Below are positions 15,870 to 24,308 of a stretch of DNA of 64,000 bases, piece by piece; the stretch's first letter is position 1; each line of letters opens with the position of its first letter. Position numbers and translations under genes: made by a program. Below the pieces are notes generated by a model. The model was not told the origin of the DNA. It saw nothing but the letters and a program-made list of their open reading frames with translations, and did no database searches. The stretch comes from Cyanobacteriota bacterium (GTDB lineage: Bacteria; Cyanobacteriota; Cyanobacteriia; PCC-6307; Cyanobiaceae), in contig JAPLIB010000088.1 in NCBI GenBank assembly GCA_026389335.1, positions 1-64,000 of the forward strand, in the 5' to 3' direction.

Positions 15870-17753
15870 TCAGCGCAGTGGGCGCCGTTCCAGCAGGCGC
15901 GTGCCCACGGCGGCGGTCAGCAGTAGCAACAGGGGACCCTCCCCCCAGCGGGCGTAGGGGGTGAGGGCCGAGAGCCGGTGCAGCTGCATCAGGCCGCTGC
16001 GCCGCAAGCCCGGCGGCAACTGATCGATCAGGCGGCCGCGGGCATCGATCAGCATGCTGGGGCCGGTGTTGGCCGCACTGATCAGCCAGCGTCCGGTTTC
16101 GATCGCCCGCAGCTGGGCCAGGGCCTTGAACTGCTGCTGCAACAGCAAGGGGTAGGGATCGAGGTTGGCACTGGCGAGCAGCCAGCCAGCCCCAGCACGA
16201 CTGGCGGCGGCCAGGGCCGACCCGTCGGAGAGCTCATAGCAGATGGCCACTGCCACCGAGCCGGCCGGTCGCTCCAGCAGGCGCGAAGCGGGCCCCGGTT
16301 CCAGGCCACCCACCGCCGAGAGCCCTCCCCAGCGCCACAGGTCGGCCAGGGGGACCCATTCGCCCAGGGGCACGAGCCGGTGCTTGTCCACCCAGCCGCT
16401 GGCCAGCAGGGTCCCTGGGTCGAAACGCAGCAGGCTGCTGCGCTGCTCGAGGCCTTCCTGGCGGAAGCCGCCGCTGAGCACCTCGATGCCGGCGGGCAGG
16501 GGCAGCGGCTGGCCCAGGGCCAGTGAACCCTCCGGCAGCACCAGGCTGCTGGCGCCCTGGAGAGCGGCGCTCTGGGCAGCGGCGCTTTGGGCAGCGGTGC
16601 TTTGGTGAGTGACGCTCTGGACTGCGGGGCGCTGGTCCGTGCCGGTTTGGTCTGTGCTGCGGTGGTTCCTGCTGCGGTGGTCCGGGTTTCGGTGGTTCGT
16701 GTTGCGGTGGTCAGTGTTGCGGCGGTCAGTGCCGTGTTGGTCAGCGGCGCTCTGGACTGGGGCGCTTGCGGCAGCGGAATCCTGAACGGCGTTGCCTTGG
16801 ATCGCATGGCTCTGGGCCGTGGGGTCCTGGAGGGGTTGCCTCTGCTCCGGGTGGCCAGGGATCGGGTTGCTCTGGATGGGGTCGCGTTGGAGTTGATCGC
16901 TCGGGTCCCGGTTGCTCTGGACAGGGTTACTGGCTGCGGCGCTCCCGCCGTTGGGTTCGGGTGCCGTGCGGCGCTGGGCCGCCGCCAGGAACCGCAGTAG
17001 GGCCTGCTGTTGCCGGGGTTCGAACTTGTGGCGAGTGGGAATCGCGGGTTGGAGCACCAGCAGCCGCTCGGTGGCGCCCGCCTGCGGCGCGATGGCCGCC
17101 AGGGCACTGGCCCCGGCCAGATGGGCCGCCGCCACCAGGGCCAGTCCCGCCAGCAGCCAGCGCCGCCGGCCGGGGATCGGCGCCAGGGCCCGCCAGAGGC
17201 ACCAGGCAATCAGCAGCTGCACGGCCGCCACAGCGCCGGCGCCCGCCAGGGCCGCCAGCCCCGCCAGCAGCCGATCCCCCGGCAGCGCTGAGGAACCGAG
17301 GCCTAACCAGAACAGGGGACCGCGGGCCAGTTGCACCTCCGCCAGTCCCCAGAGCAGCGAGCCGATCAGGGCCGTGCTCGGGCGGCTGGCGTCGAGCCGG
17401 CGCATCAGCCCCAGCCAGAGGGCCACCAGGCCGCCGCCCAGGACGCCGCAGCCCAGCCAGAGGGCCAGGCAGATCGGCAGGCTCAGGGGCGCCGGCACCC
17501 CGATCCAGTCGAGGGGATGGAGCCACAGCAACCAGCGATGGCTCACCAGCACCGCCGCCAGTCCCCAGATGCCAGCGGCCAGCAGCGGCCAGCGGCCGCG
17601 ACTCAGGCCAGACGGCGCCGACCCGGCCAGGGCCCAGAGCAGGGCCAGGGCCGGCCACAGCAGGGCTGGTAGGCCCAGGGGCGCCAGGGCCAGGCCCGCC
17701 AGCAGCCCTGCGCCGCAGATGGTGAGTCCCCAGAGGCGACGGTCATTGCCCAT
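15870..17753 (-). CDS. lnt: Apolipoprotein N-acyltransferase with a long repetitive insertion
   Basis: The 627-residue protein has the Lnt layout: an N-terminal block of membrane helices (to about 220), then a nitrilase-like domain. The likely catalytic triad is E408 (LPEGSL), K457 (VDKHRLVPLGEW) and C505 (AICYELSDG). It would N-acylate the diacylglyceryl cysteine of lipoproteins on the periplasmic face. Between the first strand of the nitrilase domain (LQPAIPTRHKF) and E408 lie about 135 extra residues of Gln/Asn/Asp/His-rich repeats. The usual family length is about 500, which matches once the insertion is removed. Confidence 0.85.
   Translation of the reverse strand: MGNDRRLWGLTICGAGLLAGLALAPLGLPALLWPALALLWALAGSAPSGLSRGRWPLLAAGIWGLAAVLVSHRWLLWLHPLDWIGVPAPLSLPICLALWLGCGVLGGGLVALWLGLMRRLDASRPSTALIGSLLWGLAEVQLARGPLFWLGLGSSALPGDRLLAGLAALAGAGAVAAVQLLIAWCLWRALAPIPGRRRWLLAGLALVAAAHLAGASALAAIAPQAGATERLLVLQPAIPTRHKFEPRQQQALLRFLAAAQRRTAPEPNGGSAAASNPVQSNRDPSDQLQRDPIQSNPIPGHPEQRQPLQDPTAQSHAIQGNAVQDSAAASAPVQSAADQHGTDRRNTDHRNTNHRNPDHRSRNHRSTDQTGTDQRPAVQSVTHQSTAAQSAAAQSAALQGASSLVLPEGSLALGQPLPLPAGIEVLSGGFRQEGLEQRSSLLRFDPGTLLASGWVDKHRLVPLGEWVPLADLWRWGGLSAVGGLEPGPASRLLERPAGSVAVAICYELSDGSALAAASRAGAGWLLASANLDPYPLLLQQQFKALAQLRAIETGRWLISAANTGPSMLIDARGRLIDQLPPGLRRSGLMQLHRLSALTPYARWGEGPLLLLLTAAVGTRLLERRPLR
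16554..16964 (-). repeat. In-frame repetitive DNA inside lnt
   Basis: On the plus strand this tract consists of imperfect 15-base units built around GTGGTC(A/C)GTGTTGCG and GGGCAGCGG variants, strongest at 16600-16760. It encodes DHRNTDHRNTNHRNPDHR-type repeats and an AQSAAAQSAA stretch. The tract keeps the lnt frame open and does not interrupt any catalytic residue. Confidence 0.8.
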
Positions 17754-17838
17754 GGCCGGCGAGCCTAGGAAGCGCCAACCTCTGGGAGGGTCCCGATGGG
17801 GCCTTCACCCACCAGACTTCTCCGGAGGACCCCAAGTC

Positions 17839-18219
17839 ATGGATCAGGGCAATCTGCTGCAGATGTTGTTGCTGCGCGGCCTCGGCACCACCTCCTTGGT
17901 GACCGATCGGCTCCGTTATGTGAGCCAGGAATGGGTCAGCAGTGGCAAGGTCGATCCCAGCCAAGCCGCGGCCCTGGTCGAGGACGTGCTCAAGGCGCTG
18001 CGCGGAGACAGCCCCGAGCTGGAACAGCAGGCTGAGCGCCAACTGGAGCGCAATCGCGATGATCTTCTCCAGGATCTGGGCTTGGCCCGGCAGCGGGAAG
18101 TGGACGAGTTGCGGGGGCGGCTGGACCGGCTGGAGCGGCTGATGCGCCAGCGCGGTGGCCAGGGCGCGGCTGATGGGGCTATCCCCGGAGTCTCCGATGA
18201 GGATCTGCCGCCTGACTGA
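17839..18219 (+). CDS. Phasin-like helical protein
   Basis: The 126-residue protein is mostly alpha-helical (LLLRGLGTTSLVTDRLRYVSQEWVSSGKVD, then LEQQAERQLERNRDDLLQDLGL and a coiled coil RGRLDRLERLMRQ). This matches the short cyanobacterial phasin-like family that relates to polyester-granule or poly(hydroxyalkanoate) accessory proteins. A clear GGAGG lies ten bases before ATG 17839 and decides the start against a much longer open frame. It is divergent from lnt. The granule-binding role is inferred from the family only. Confidence 0.65.
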   Translation: MDQGNLLQMLLLRGLGTTSLVTDRLRYVSQEWVSSGKVDPSQAAALVEDVLKALRGDSPELEQQAERQLERNRDDLLQDLGLARQREVDELRGRLDRLERLMRQRGGQGAADGAIPGVSDEDLPPD

Positions 18220-18282
18220 GGGGGCCGGCCCGCTGGCCTCTCCCCCAGGGCTGCAAGAATCGGCGCCAGCGGTTCTGCGGCC

Positions 18283-18951
18283 ATGCGCGACATCCTGATC
18301 AGTTCTGCGGTCTGTGTGGCCTGCCTGTTGGTGGCGTTTGTCAGCCAGCTGGTGGCCCCCTCGGTCCTGGTGGGGCCAGCAGAGGCTGCCGCCACCAGTG
18401 CTCTCGCCCGGCCGGCCGGCCCCGCCAACACCCAACCGCCGTCCGGCTACGCCCCCACAGCCAGCCTCGCGGCCGTGGTGGCTCCGCTGGAACTCGATCC
18501 CGACGACACCAACCCCAGTCTTTTCACCATGGCCTCCAGCAACGACAGCAACGGCGATGTGATCGCCCAAGGCGGTGCTTCCGCCCTCGGAGGTGCTATG
18601 GACGCTCCTAAGGAAACCGTCACCGCCAGTGGTCTGCGCATCACTGATCTGGTGCTGGGTAGCGGCGCCGAGGCGGTCAGCGGTCAGACGGTGTCGGTGA
18701 ACTACCGGGGCACCCTCATGAACGGCAAGGAGTTCGACAGCAGCTATGGCCGCGGCCCCTTCAGCTTCCCGCTCGGTGCTGGTCGGGTGATTCGCGGCTG
18801 GGATGAGGGCGTGGCCGGCATGAAGGTGGGCGGCAAGCGCAAGTTGGTGATTCCCCCGGATCTGGCCTACGGCGAGCGTGGCGCCGGTGGCGCCATTCCC
18901 CCTAATGCCACGCTGATTTTTGAGGTGGAACTGCTGGCTGTCGGCGGCTGA
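18283..18951 (+). CDS. FKBP-type peptidyl-prolyl isomerase, exported
   Basis: The 222-residue protein has an N-terminal hydrophobic segment ([19 protein letters not shown]), a low-complexity linker to about residue 100, and a complete FKBP domain: [46 protein letters not shown], then [19 protein letters not shown]. The conserved Tyr, Asp, Trp, Ile and Tyr of the FKBP pocket are present. It catalyses proline isomerisation during folding, presumably in the periplasm or thylakoid lumen. Confidence 0.9.
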   Translation: MRDILISSAVCVACLLVAFVSQLVAPSVLVGPAEAAATSALARPAGPANTQPPSGYAPTASLAAVVAPLELDPDDTNPSLFTMASSNDSNGDVIAQGGASALGGAMDAPKETVTASGLRITDLVLGSGAEAVSGQTVSVNYRGTLMNGKEFDSSYGRGPFSFPLGAGRVIRGWDEGVAGMKVGGKRKLVIPPDLAYGERGAGGAIPPNATLIFEVELLAVGG

Positions 18952-19191
18952 GCTGCCGCTCCCAGGGCTTGGCCGCCGCCGCTGCCGCGATCGTTAGGAT
19001 CACTCGGCTGGGACCGGCCCCTGGCCGGCTACTCCCCTGGTCTCTGGCTCCACTGGCCAGGGAAATTCCGCTCTGAGGCCAAATCTGCCCCTGGCCAAAC
19101 TGCCCGGGGTGATGTTGTGCCCATGTTCAACCGCTGCCTGCGGCATCCGGTTGCCCCCTTCTTTCCAAGTACGCCGCTTTCCCCCACCCCC

Positions 19192-19791
19192 ATGGCTCAC
19201 CAGCTGCCCGCGCTGCCCTACGACCTCGACGCGCTCGAGCCCCACATCTCCCGCTCCACCCTCGAGTTTCACCACGGCAAGCACCACGCCGCCTACGTGA
19301 CCAACCTCAACAACCTGGTGGCCGGCACCGATCTTGAAGGCAAAAGCCTCGAGGACACCGTCACCGCCGTGGCCGGTGACACCGCCAAGGCCGGCATCTT
19401 CAACAACGCCGCCCAGGTGTGGAACCACAGCTTCTACTGGCAGTGCATCAAGCCCGCCGGTGGTGGCGCCCCCACGGGTGAGTTGGCCGCAAAAATTGAT
19501 GCCGACTTCGGCAGTTTCGACGCCTTCAAGGAGCAGTTCAAGACCGCCGGCGCCACCCAGTTCGGCAGTGGCTGGGCCTGGCTGGTGCTGGATGGCGGCA
19601 CGCTCAAGGTCACTAAAACCGCCAATGCAGACCTGCCCTTGGCCCACGGCCAGAAGGCCCTGCTGACCATGGATGTCTGGGAGCACGCCTACTACCTCGA
19701 CTATCAGAACCGCCGGCCCGATTACATGAGCACCTTCCTCGACAAGCTGGTGAACTGGGACTTCGTCGCCGCCAACCTCTCAGCCGCCTGA
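19192..19791 (+). CDS. sodB: Iron superoxide dismutase
   Basis: The 199-residue protein keeps the four metal ligands: H27 (FHHGKHHAAY), H79 (WNHSFYW), and D161 and H165 (DVWEHAYY). Gln75 in NNAAQVWNH is the second-sphere glutamine characteristic of Fe enzymes. It dismutates superoxide in the cytosol. ATG 19192 is chosen because MAHQLPALPY is the normal N-terminus; an upstream in-frame ATG would add 25 atypical residues. A strong terminator follows at 19856. Confidence 0.95.
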   Translation: MAHQLPALPYDLDALEPHISRSTLEFHHGKHHAAYVTNLNNLVAGTDLEGKSLEDTVTAVAGDTAKAGIFNNAAQVWNHSFYWQCIKPAGGGAPTGELAAKIDADFGSFDAFKEQFKTAGATQFGSGWAWLVLDGGTLKVTKTANADLPLAHGQKALLTMDVWEHAYYLDYQNRRPDYMSTFLDKLVNWDFVAANLSAA

Positions 19792-19855
19792 TCCGCTTGC
19801 AGTGGTTCGTTTGCTGCGCTTCGGTTGCAGCGGTGCGAGCGCTGTGACGTTCACC

Positions 19856-19884
19856 AACCCCGGGCCGATGCGGTCCGGGGTTTT
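19856..19884 (+). terminator. Intrinsic terminator of sodB
   Basis: AACCCCGG and CCGGGGTT make a perfect eight-pair stem with an eleven-base loop, followed by TTTT. Confidence 0.85.
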
Positions 19885-20004
19885 CCATGGGTGGCTCTGG
19901 ACCCGGTACGGAGCAGAGGCCCCCGTCAGCACCGCACCGGCCACCAGGCTGTTTGCCGCCCCGCGCAGACCCGCCTCGTCCATACCTGCAACTCCACTGC
20001 CTAG

Positions 20005-20064
20005 TTGTGCCACTCCCTGCTGTGCCACTTCTTGCTGTGCCACTGCCTGCTGTGCCACTGACTG
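20005..20064 (+). repeat. 15-base tandem repeat, four copies
   Basis: Four units of the form (C/T)TGTGCCACTNNNTG lie head to tail between sodB and the phosphopantetheinyl transferase gene. The three variable bases change between units. If the longer open frame were translated, the tract would encode VPLPA-type repeats. It is more likely untranslated leader. Confidence 0.85.
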
Positions 20065-20165
20065 CGATGCAGCCCCATCCAACGCCGCTGATGCCCAGCC
20101 GCTGGCCCCCGGCGGCGGCGGCAGCCAGCGCGGCCCCGTTCCCGCAGGTTCCAGCGGCGGCGGCG

Positions 20166-20816
20166 ATGCCCACCTTGCTGCTGGTGGACCGGCACGATCC
20201 CGCCATCAGCGCTGAGGAGCGCCGCAAGCTGCAAGCCAGCCTCTCGTCCGCCGAGCTTGAGCGTCTGCGGCGCTACCGCCTGCCTGCGGATGCGGATCGC
20301 TTCTTACTGGGGCGCGGCCTGATGCGCCGCTGGTTGGCCCAGCTGCTGGGCTGTGGCGCCCTGGAGCTGCCGTTCACCTCGCTGGGCCATGGCAAACCCG
20401 CGGTGGCGGGTGCGCCCCCGTTCAATGTCTCCCACTCCGGCGATCTGATCCTGCTGGGTCTGCATGCCGATCGGGCCGTGGGCGTGGATCTGGAGCGCGA
20501 CCGGGCCGGCCTCGATTGGCTGCCGATCGCGCGCCGTTACCTCGGCGAAGCGACCTTGCTGCAGCTGCAGCGGGATCACGCCGATGAGGGCCGGCAACGC
20601 CAGGCCTTCCTGCTGCTCTGGTGCGGCCTGGAGGCCCGCCTCAAGGCCGATGGCCGCGGCCTCAGCGGCCTGAGCGACCTGGTCAGTAGCGCGCCTGACG
20701 GCGCCACCGACCTCCAGCGCTTGCCCTGGGCTGCTGGCTGCTGGCCGCTGCAGTTGCCTCAGGGGTATCAGGGGGCCGCGGCCCTGCAGCCGGCTTCAGG
20801 GGAACCCGCTGGTTAG
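20166..20816 (+). CDS. 4'-phosphopantetheinyl transferase, Sfp/HetI type
   Basis: The 216-residue protein shows the superfamily motifs: GKPAVAGAPPFNVSHSGDL, GVDLE, and WCGLEARLKADGRGL. It transfers the phosphopantetheine arm of coenzyme A to acyl carrier proteins and possibly to peptide or polyketide carriers. In the third motif the common W-x-x-K-E-A is W-x-x-L-E-A here, so the lysine is missing while the metal-binding Glu is kept. ATG 20166 (MPTLLLVDRHD) is preferred. ATGs at 20067 and 20091 would add a Pro/Ala-rich tail. Confidence 0.85.
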   Translation: MPTLLLVDRHDPAISAEERRKLQASLSSAELERLRRYRLPADADRFLLGRGLMRRWLAQLLGCGALELPFTSLGHGKPAVAGAPPFNVSHSGDLILLGLHADRAVGVDLERDRAGLDWLPIARRYLGEATLLQLQRDHADEGRQRQAFLLLWCGLEARLKADGRGLSGLSDLVSSAPDGATDLQRLPWAAGCWPLQLPQGYQGAAALQPASGEPAG

Positions 20817-20826
20817 CAGCCCCGGA

Positions 20827-22041
20827 TCAGGTCAGCGGCGGCCGGGCCGATGCGAGCACCGCCTCGGGAGCAATCCACATGGCATCGCCATAGGAGAAGA
20901 AGCGGTAGTTGGCGGCGATGGCTTCGGCGTAGAGGGCAAGCAGGCGCTGGCGGCCGATCAGGGCACTGACCAGCAACAGCAGGGAACTTTTCGGCAGGTG
21001 AAAGTTGGTGAGCAGGCCCTGCACCACCGCGAAGCGAAAACCGGGCTGAATCACCAGATTCACCGGCCCCCGGTGCGGCCGCAGCTGGCCGCCGTGAAGC
21101 GCCGCCACCCCCTCAAGGCTGCGCACACTGGTGGTGCCCACGGCGATCACCCGCCCGCCCCTGGCCCGGCAGGCGGCCACGGCCGCCACCAGCTCTTCGC
21201 TCGCCTCCACCCATTCGCTGTGCAGCTCCAGCTGGCTGAGGTCATCGTTTTCGAGGGGCCGGAAGGTGCCCAGGCCCACGTGCAGGGTGACCTTGCCCAG
21301 GGCAATGCCCCGTTCCTGGAAGGCGGCCAGCAGCTCATCGGAAAGATGCAGGCCCGCCGTCGGCGCCGCCACCGCGCCCGGTCTGGCAGCGAAACGGGTC
21401 TGGTAGCGATCGTTATCGCTGGCGTCGTGGGTGTGGATGTAGGGGGGCAACGGGATCGTGCCGTAGCGCTGCAGCAACGGTTCGATCGTCTCGACACTGG
21501 TGCAATGCGGCGGGAAGCGCACCACCCGCCCGCCGCTGGCGGTATCGGCGGCCACCACCTCCAGATCGAGCGGCGGCTGGTCGCCCTGCTGCAGCTGCAG
21601 CACCTCGCCGGGGCGCAGCCGCTTGGCCGGACGGGCCAGGCAGAGCCAATCGCTGGGACCGGGAGTGAACGCCGAGGCCAGGGGCGTGGCCAGGCCGGCG
21701 GGCTCCAGCAACAGCAACTCGACGGCGCCGCCACTGGCGCGCCGGGCCTGCAGGCGAGCCCGCAGCACCCGGGTGTCATTCACCACGAGCAGATCGCCGG
21801 GGCGCAGCTCCTGCGCCAGATCCCAGACGTGGCGATGGCGCGCCCGGGGGCTGGGGCCATCGCCGGGGGAGCTTTCCGTGCCGCCTGAATCCCCGGACTC
21901 CCCGTCAGCGGCGGCAGCAGCCAGGGGCTCCACCACCAACAGGCGAGCGGCATGGCGAGGCTCGACCGGCCGCTGGGCGATCAGGTGTTCCGGCAGCTCG
22001 AACGCATAGCTGGACAGGCGCTGATCCTCAGGCACGCTCAT
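20827..22041 (-). CDS. queA: S-adenosylmethionine:tRNA ribosyltransferase-isomerase
   Basis: The 404-residue protein starts [21 protein letters not shown] and contains [23 protein letters not shown], and the C-terminal [10 protein letters not shown] and [18 protein letters not shown]. All are hallmark QueA segments. It builds the epoxyqueuosine precursor in tRNA. A Gly/Ser/Pro-rich insertion of about 30 residues (about 42-70) follows the first strand and does not affect known motifs. It converges on the phosphopantetheinyl transferase gene. Confidence 0.95.
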   Translation of the reverse strand: MSVPEDQRLSSYAFELPEHLIAQRPVEPRHAARLLVVEPLAAAAADGESGDSGGTESSPGDGPSPRARHRHVWDLAQELRPGDLLVVNDTRVLRARLQARRASGGAVELLLLEPAGLATPLASAFTPGPSDWLCLARPAKRLRPGEVLQLQQGDQPPLDLEVVAADTASGGRVVRFPPHCTSVETIEPLLQRYGTIPLPPYIHTHDASDNDRYQTRFAARPGAVAAPTAGLHLSDELLAAFQERGIALGKVTLHVGLGTFRPLENDDLSQLELHSEWVEASEELVAAVAACRARGGRVIAVGTTSVRSLEGVAALHGGQLRPHRGPVNLVIQPGFRFAVVQGLLTNFHLPKSSLLLLVSALIGRQRLLALYAEAIAANYRFFSYGDAMWIAPEAVLASARPPLT

Positions 22042-22127
22042 GGCGGCGGCTCACAACGAATGACATTAAGGACCCCGATCGATCGACTGGGCGGTGCAGC
22101 TGGTGGGCCAGGAGCGGCTCGGAGCGA

Positions 22128-24014
22128 TCAGACCGGCAGATAGTGGCGGTAACGGGTGAACAGGCGAGAGCGGCCATCGGACAGCGCCGATGACACCACA
22201 TCAATGCTCTGGTTGAGGAGGTAGCGATCAAACCAGCGATTGCCGACCACCTCAGGCATCATCACGGTCAACCGTTGATCGGGTTCCTCCAGTTCCACCT
22301 GCTGCACCATGCTCACCAGGGGATCGACGAAGGAGGCGTAAGGGCTGGCGCTCAGGCTGAGGTGCAGTCCCTGCTGCCCAGCGAACAGGCGATCCCAGTC
22401 GGCCTGGATCCTGGCGGGGTCATGGTGCTCGCCGTAGACAAACAGCACGCGCACATTGCGCGACATGCTCAGGGCCTGGCGGACGGCGGCAACCGCGGCG
22501 CGATCGAAACTCTCCAGGCAGACCAGGATCGGCCCGCAGCCAGGATCCTGGGGCGGAAGGCTCGGCTCGGTGCTTCCTGCAGCTCCAGCGGCATCGGGCA
22601 GGCCGGCAATATCGAGAGCCTGCTCCAGCAGGCGATAACGACGGCGGATCCAGCCCAGCCCAAGCACCAGCAGCGGGATCAGCACCACCACCAGCCAGGC
22701 TCCGGAACTGAACTTGCTGACGACGATGACCAGCAACACCAGGGAGGTGAACACAGCTCCGCAGCCATTCATCAGGGCCCGCTGGTGCCACATCGGCCCC
22801 TGATGGCGCAGCCAGTAGCGCACCATGCCGGCCTGGGAGAGGCTGAAGGCCAGAAACACCCCGACGGCATAGAGATTGATCGCCATCGTGGTGTCGCCAC
22901 CGCAGAACACGATGATCAGTCCGGCCAGGGCAATCAGCACCAGGATGCCGTTCTGGAAGACCAGCCGGTCACCGCGGAAGGCCAGCAGCCGCGGCAGATG
23001 ACCATCCACCGCCAGCAGGGCACCGAGGCGGGGGAAGTCGGCGAAGGCGGTGTTGGCCGCCAGCATCAGGATCAGCAGCGTGGTCAGCTGCAGCACCGGA
23101 TAGAGGGGATTCGTCGCCCCGAAGATGCGTTCGCCGAGGATCGCCATGCTGGTCTGACTGGATGAGGGATCGACGCCGTACATCCAGGCCAGCAGGCTGA
23201 TGCCGATGAACATCAGCGAGAGAATCACCCCCATCGCCGCCATTGTGGCCCTGGCATTCACATCCGAGGGTTCGCGGAACACCTTGACGCCGTTGGCGAT
23301 CGCCTCGATGCCGGTCATCGCCGAACAGCCCGAGGAAAAAGCCCGCAGGATCAGCAACATGCCGAGCGGTGCCACGGCCTTCACCGGTGGCATCGGGTCG
23401 GGATGGAAGCCGTGCCGCAGCACCAGATCCACCAGCCCGAAGCCCACCAGCAGGGCCACCATGGCGATGAAGGCATAGACGGGCAGGGAGAACAGCCGGC
23501 CCGATTCACTCATGCCCCGCAGATTCACCCAGCCCACCAGCACCAGCAGCACCAGGGCGATCGGCACCTGCCAGGGCAACAGGGCCGGCAGATAGGAGGT
23601 GAGGGCCTGGGTGCCGGCCATCAGGCTCACGGCGGCCGTCAGGGAATAGTCGATCAGCAGGGCTGAGGCTCCCACCAGGCTCGTGGTGCCGCCGAGGTTG
23701 GCGCGGGCGACGATGTAGCAGCCACCACCCTCCGGATAGGCATGCAGGGTCTGGCGGTAGGAGAGCACGACCACGGCCACCAGGGCCACCACCGCCAGGG
23801 TGATCGGCAGCGACCAGACCAAGGCCGCACTGCCGGCGAGCACCAGCACCGCCAGGGTCTGGTCGGTGGCGTAGGCCACCGAGGACAAGGCGTCGGAGGA
23901 CAGCACCGCCATCGCCTGGGAATTGGGCAGCCGTTCGTCCTGGCTGGCGCTGGTGGGCAGCGGCTGGCCCAGCAGCCGTTCACTCAGACCACGCCGAATG
24001 CTTCGGGAACTCAT
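22128..24014 (-). CDS. APC-superfamily permease, KimA-like
   Basis: The 628-residue protein has about twelve membrane segments and begins with LPNSQAMAVLSSDALSSVAYATDQ, the first-helix signature shared by KimA-type potassium importers and related APC permeases. GGGCYIVARANLG and SLVGASALLIDYSLTAAVS follow. The last 150 residues form a soluble domain (GPILVCLESFDRAAVAAVRQAL, then RVLFVYGEHHDP) like the USP-like tail of KimA. Substrate is therefore potassium or an amino acid; the sequence alone does not decide. Confidence 0.8.
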   Translation of the reverse strand: MSSRSIRRGLSERLLGQPLPTSASQDERLPNSQAMAVLSSDALSSVAYATDQTLAVLVLAGSAALVWSLPITLAVVALVAVVVLSYRQTLHAYPEGGGCYIVARANLGGTTSLVGASALLIDYSLTAAVSLMAGTQALTSYLPALLPWQVPIALVLLVLVGWVNLRGMSESGRLFSLPVYAFIAMVALLVGFGLVDLVLRHGFHPDPMPPVKAVAPLGMLLILRAFSSGCSAMTGIEAIANGVKVFREPSDVNARATMAAMGVILSLMFIGISLLAWMYGVDPSSSQTSMAILGERIFGATNPLYPVLQLTTLLILMLAANTAFADFPRLGALLAVDGHLPRLLAFRGDRLVFQNGILVLIALAGLIIVFCGGDTTMAINLYAVGVFLAFSLSQAGMVRYWLRHQGPMWHQRALMNGCGAVFTSLVLLVIVVSKFSSGAWLVVVLIPLLVLGLGWIRRRYRLLEQALDIAGLPDAAGAAGSTEPSLPPQDPGCGPILVCLESFDRAAVAAVRQALSMSRNVRVLFVYGEHHDPARIQADWDRLFAGQQGLHLSLSASPYASFVDPLVSMVQQVELEEPDQRLTVMMPEVVGNRWFDRYLLNQSIDVVSSALSDGRSRLFTRYRHYLPV

Positions 24015-24084
24015 CGCAGAGGGGAAATCACAAGGTCTGTAGGGGTGGACAATCCGCTAGCGAAATCCGTCAAGAAACTCTTCC

Positions 24085-24120
24085 TGCCGAGCCTTCGAGG
24101 CTGGTGAGTCAGGCTCGGCA
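24085..24120 (-). promoter_or_regulatory. Perfect inverted repeat upstream of the KimA-like permease
   Basis: TGCCGAGCCT and AGGCTCGGCA are perfect ten-base arms separated by 16 bases, in the leader of the permease gene (71 bases before its start) and downstream of pdhC. It could be an operator, an RNA hairpin or the pdhC terminator, although no U-run follows. Confidence 0.45.
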
Positions 24121-24238
24121 CCAAGGTCGGAGCCGGTTGTAGATCGAGCGGTTATCGGCTGCCTGGGGCCGTCTGAGGGGCGCTTGCGGCAGGCCAGAGC
24201 CTGGAAGGTCGTTGAATTACGGATCAGGCATAACCTCA

Positions 24239-24253
24239 GCCGTGAATCACGGC
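24239..24253 (-). terminator. Short hairpin behind pdhC
   Basis: GCCGTG-AAT-CACGGC forms a six-pair stem with a three-base loop, 56 bases after the pdhC stop. There is no T-run. The remainder of 24015-24308 shows nothing else recognisable. Confidence 0.3.
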
Positions 24254-24308
24254 GTGACTGGAGGAATCAGGGCTGAACGCCGGCCATGGCTTTCTCAGAA
24301 CGCGGGCT

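Noticed and set aside
16766-18219. Plus-strand frames of 319 and 435 codons over lnt
   Set aside because: Low-complexity shadow of the repetitive lnt insertion; only the last 126 codons from 17839 with a GGAGG site form a real gene.
24015-24308. c-di-AMP (ydaO-type) riboswitch upstream of the KimA-like gene
   Set aside because: The conserved GGGAACC-type elements were not found on the relevant strand.
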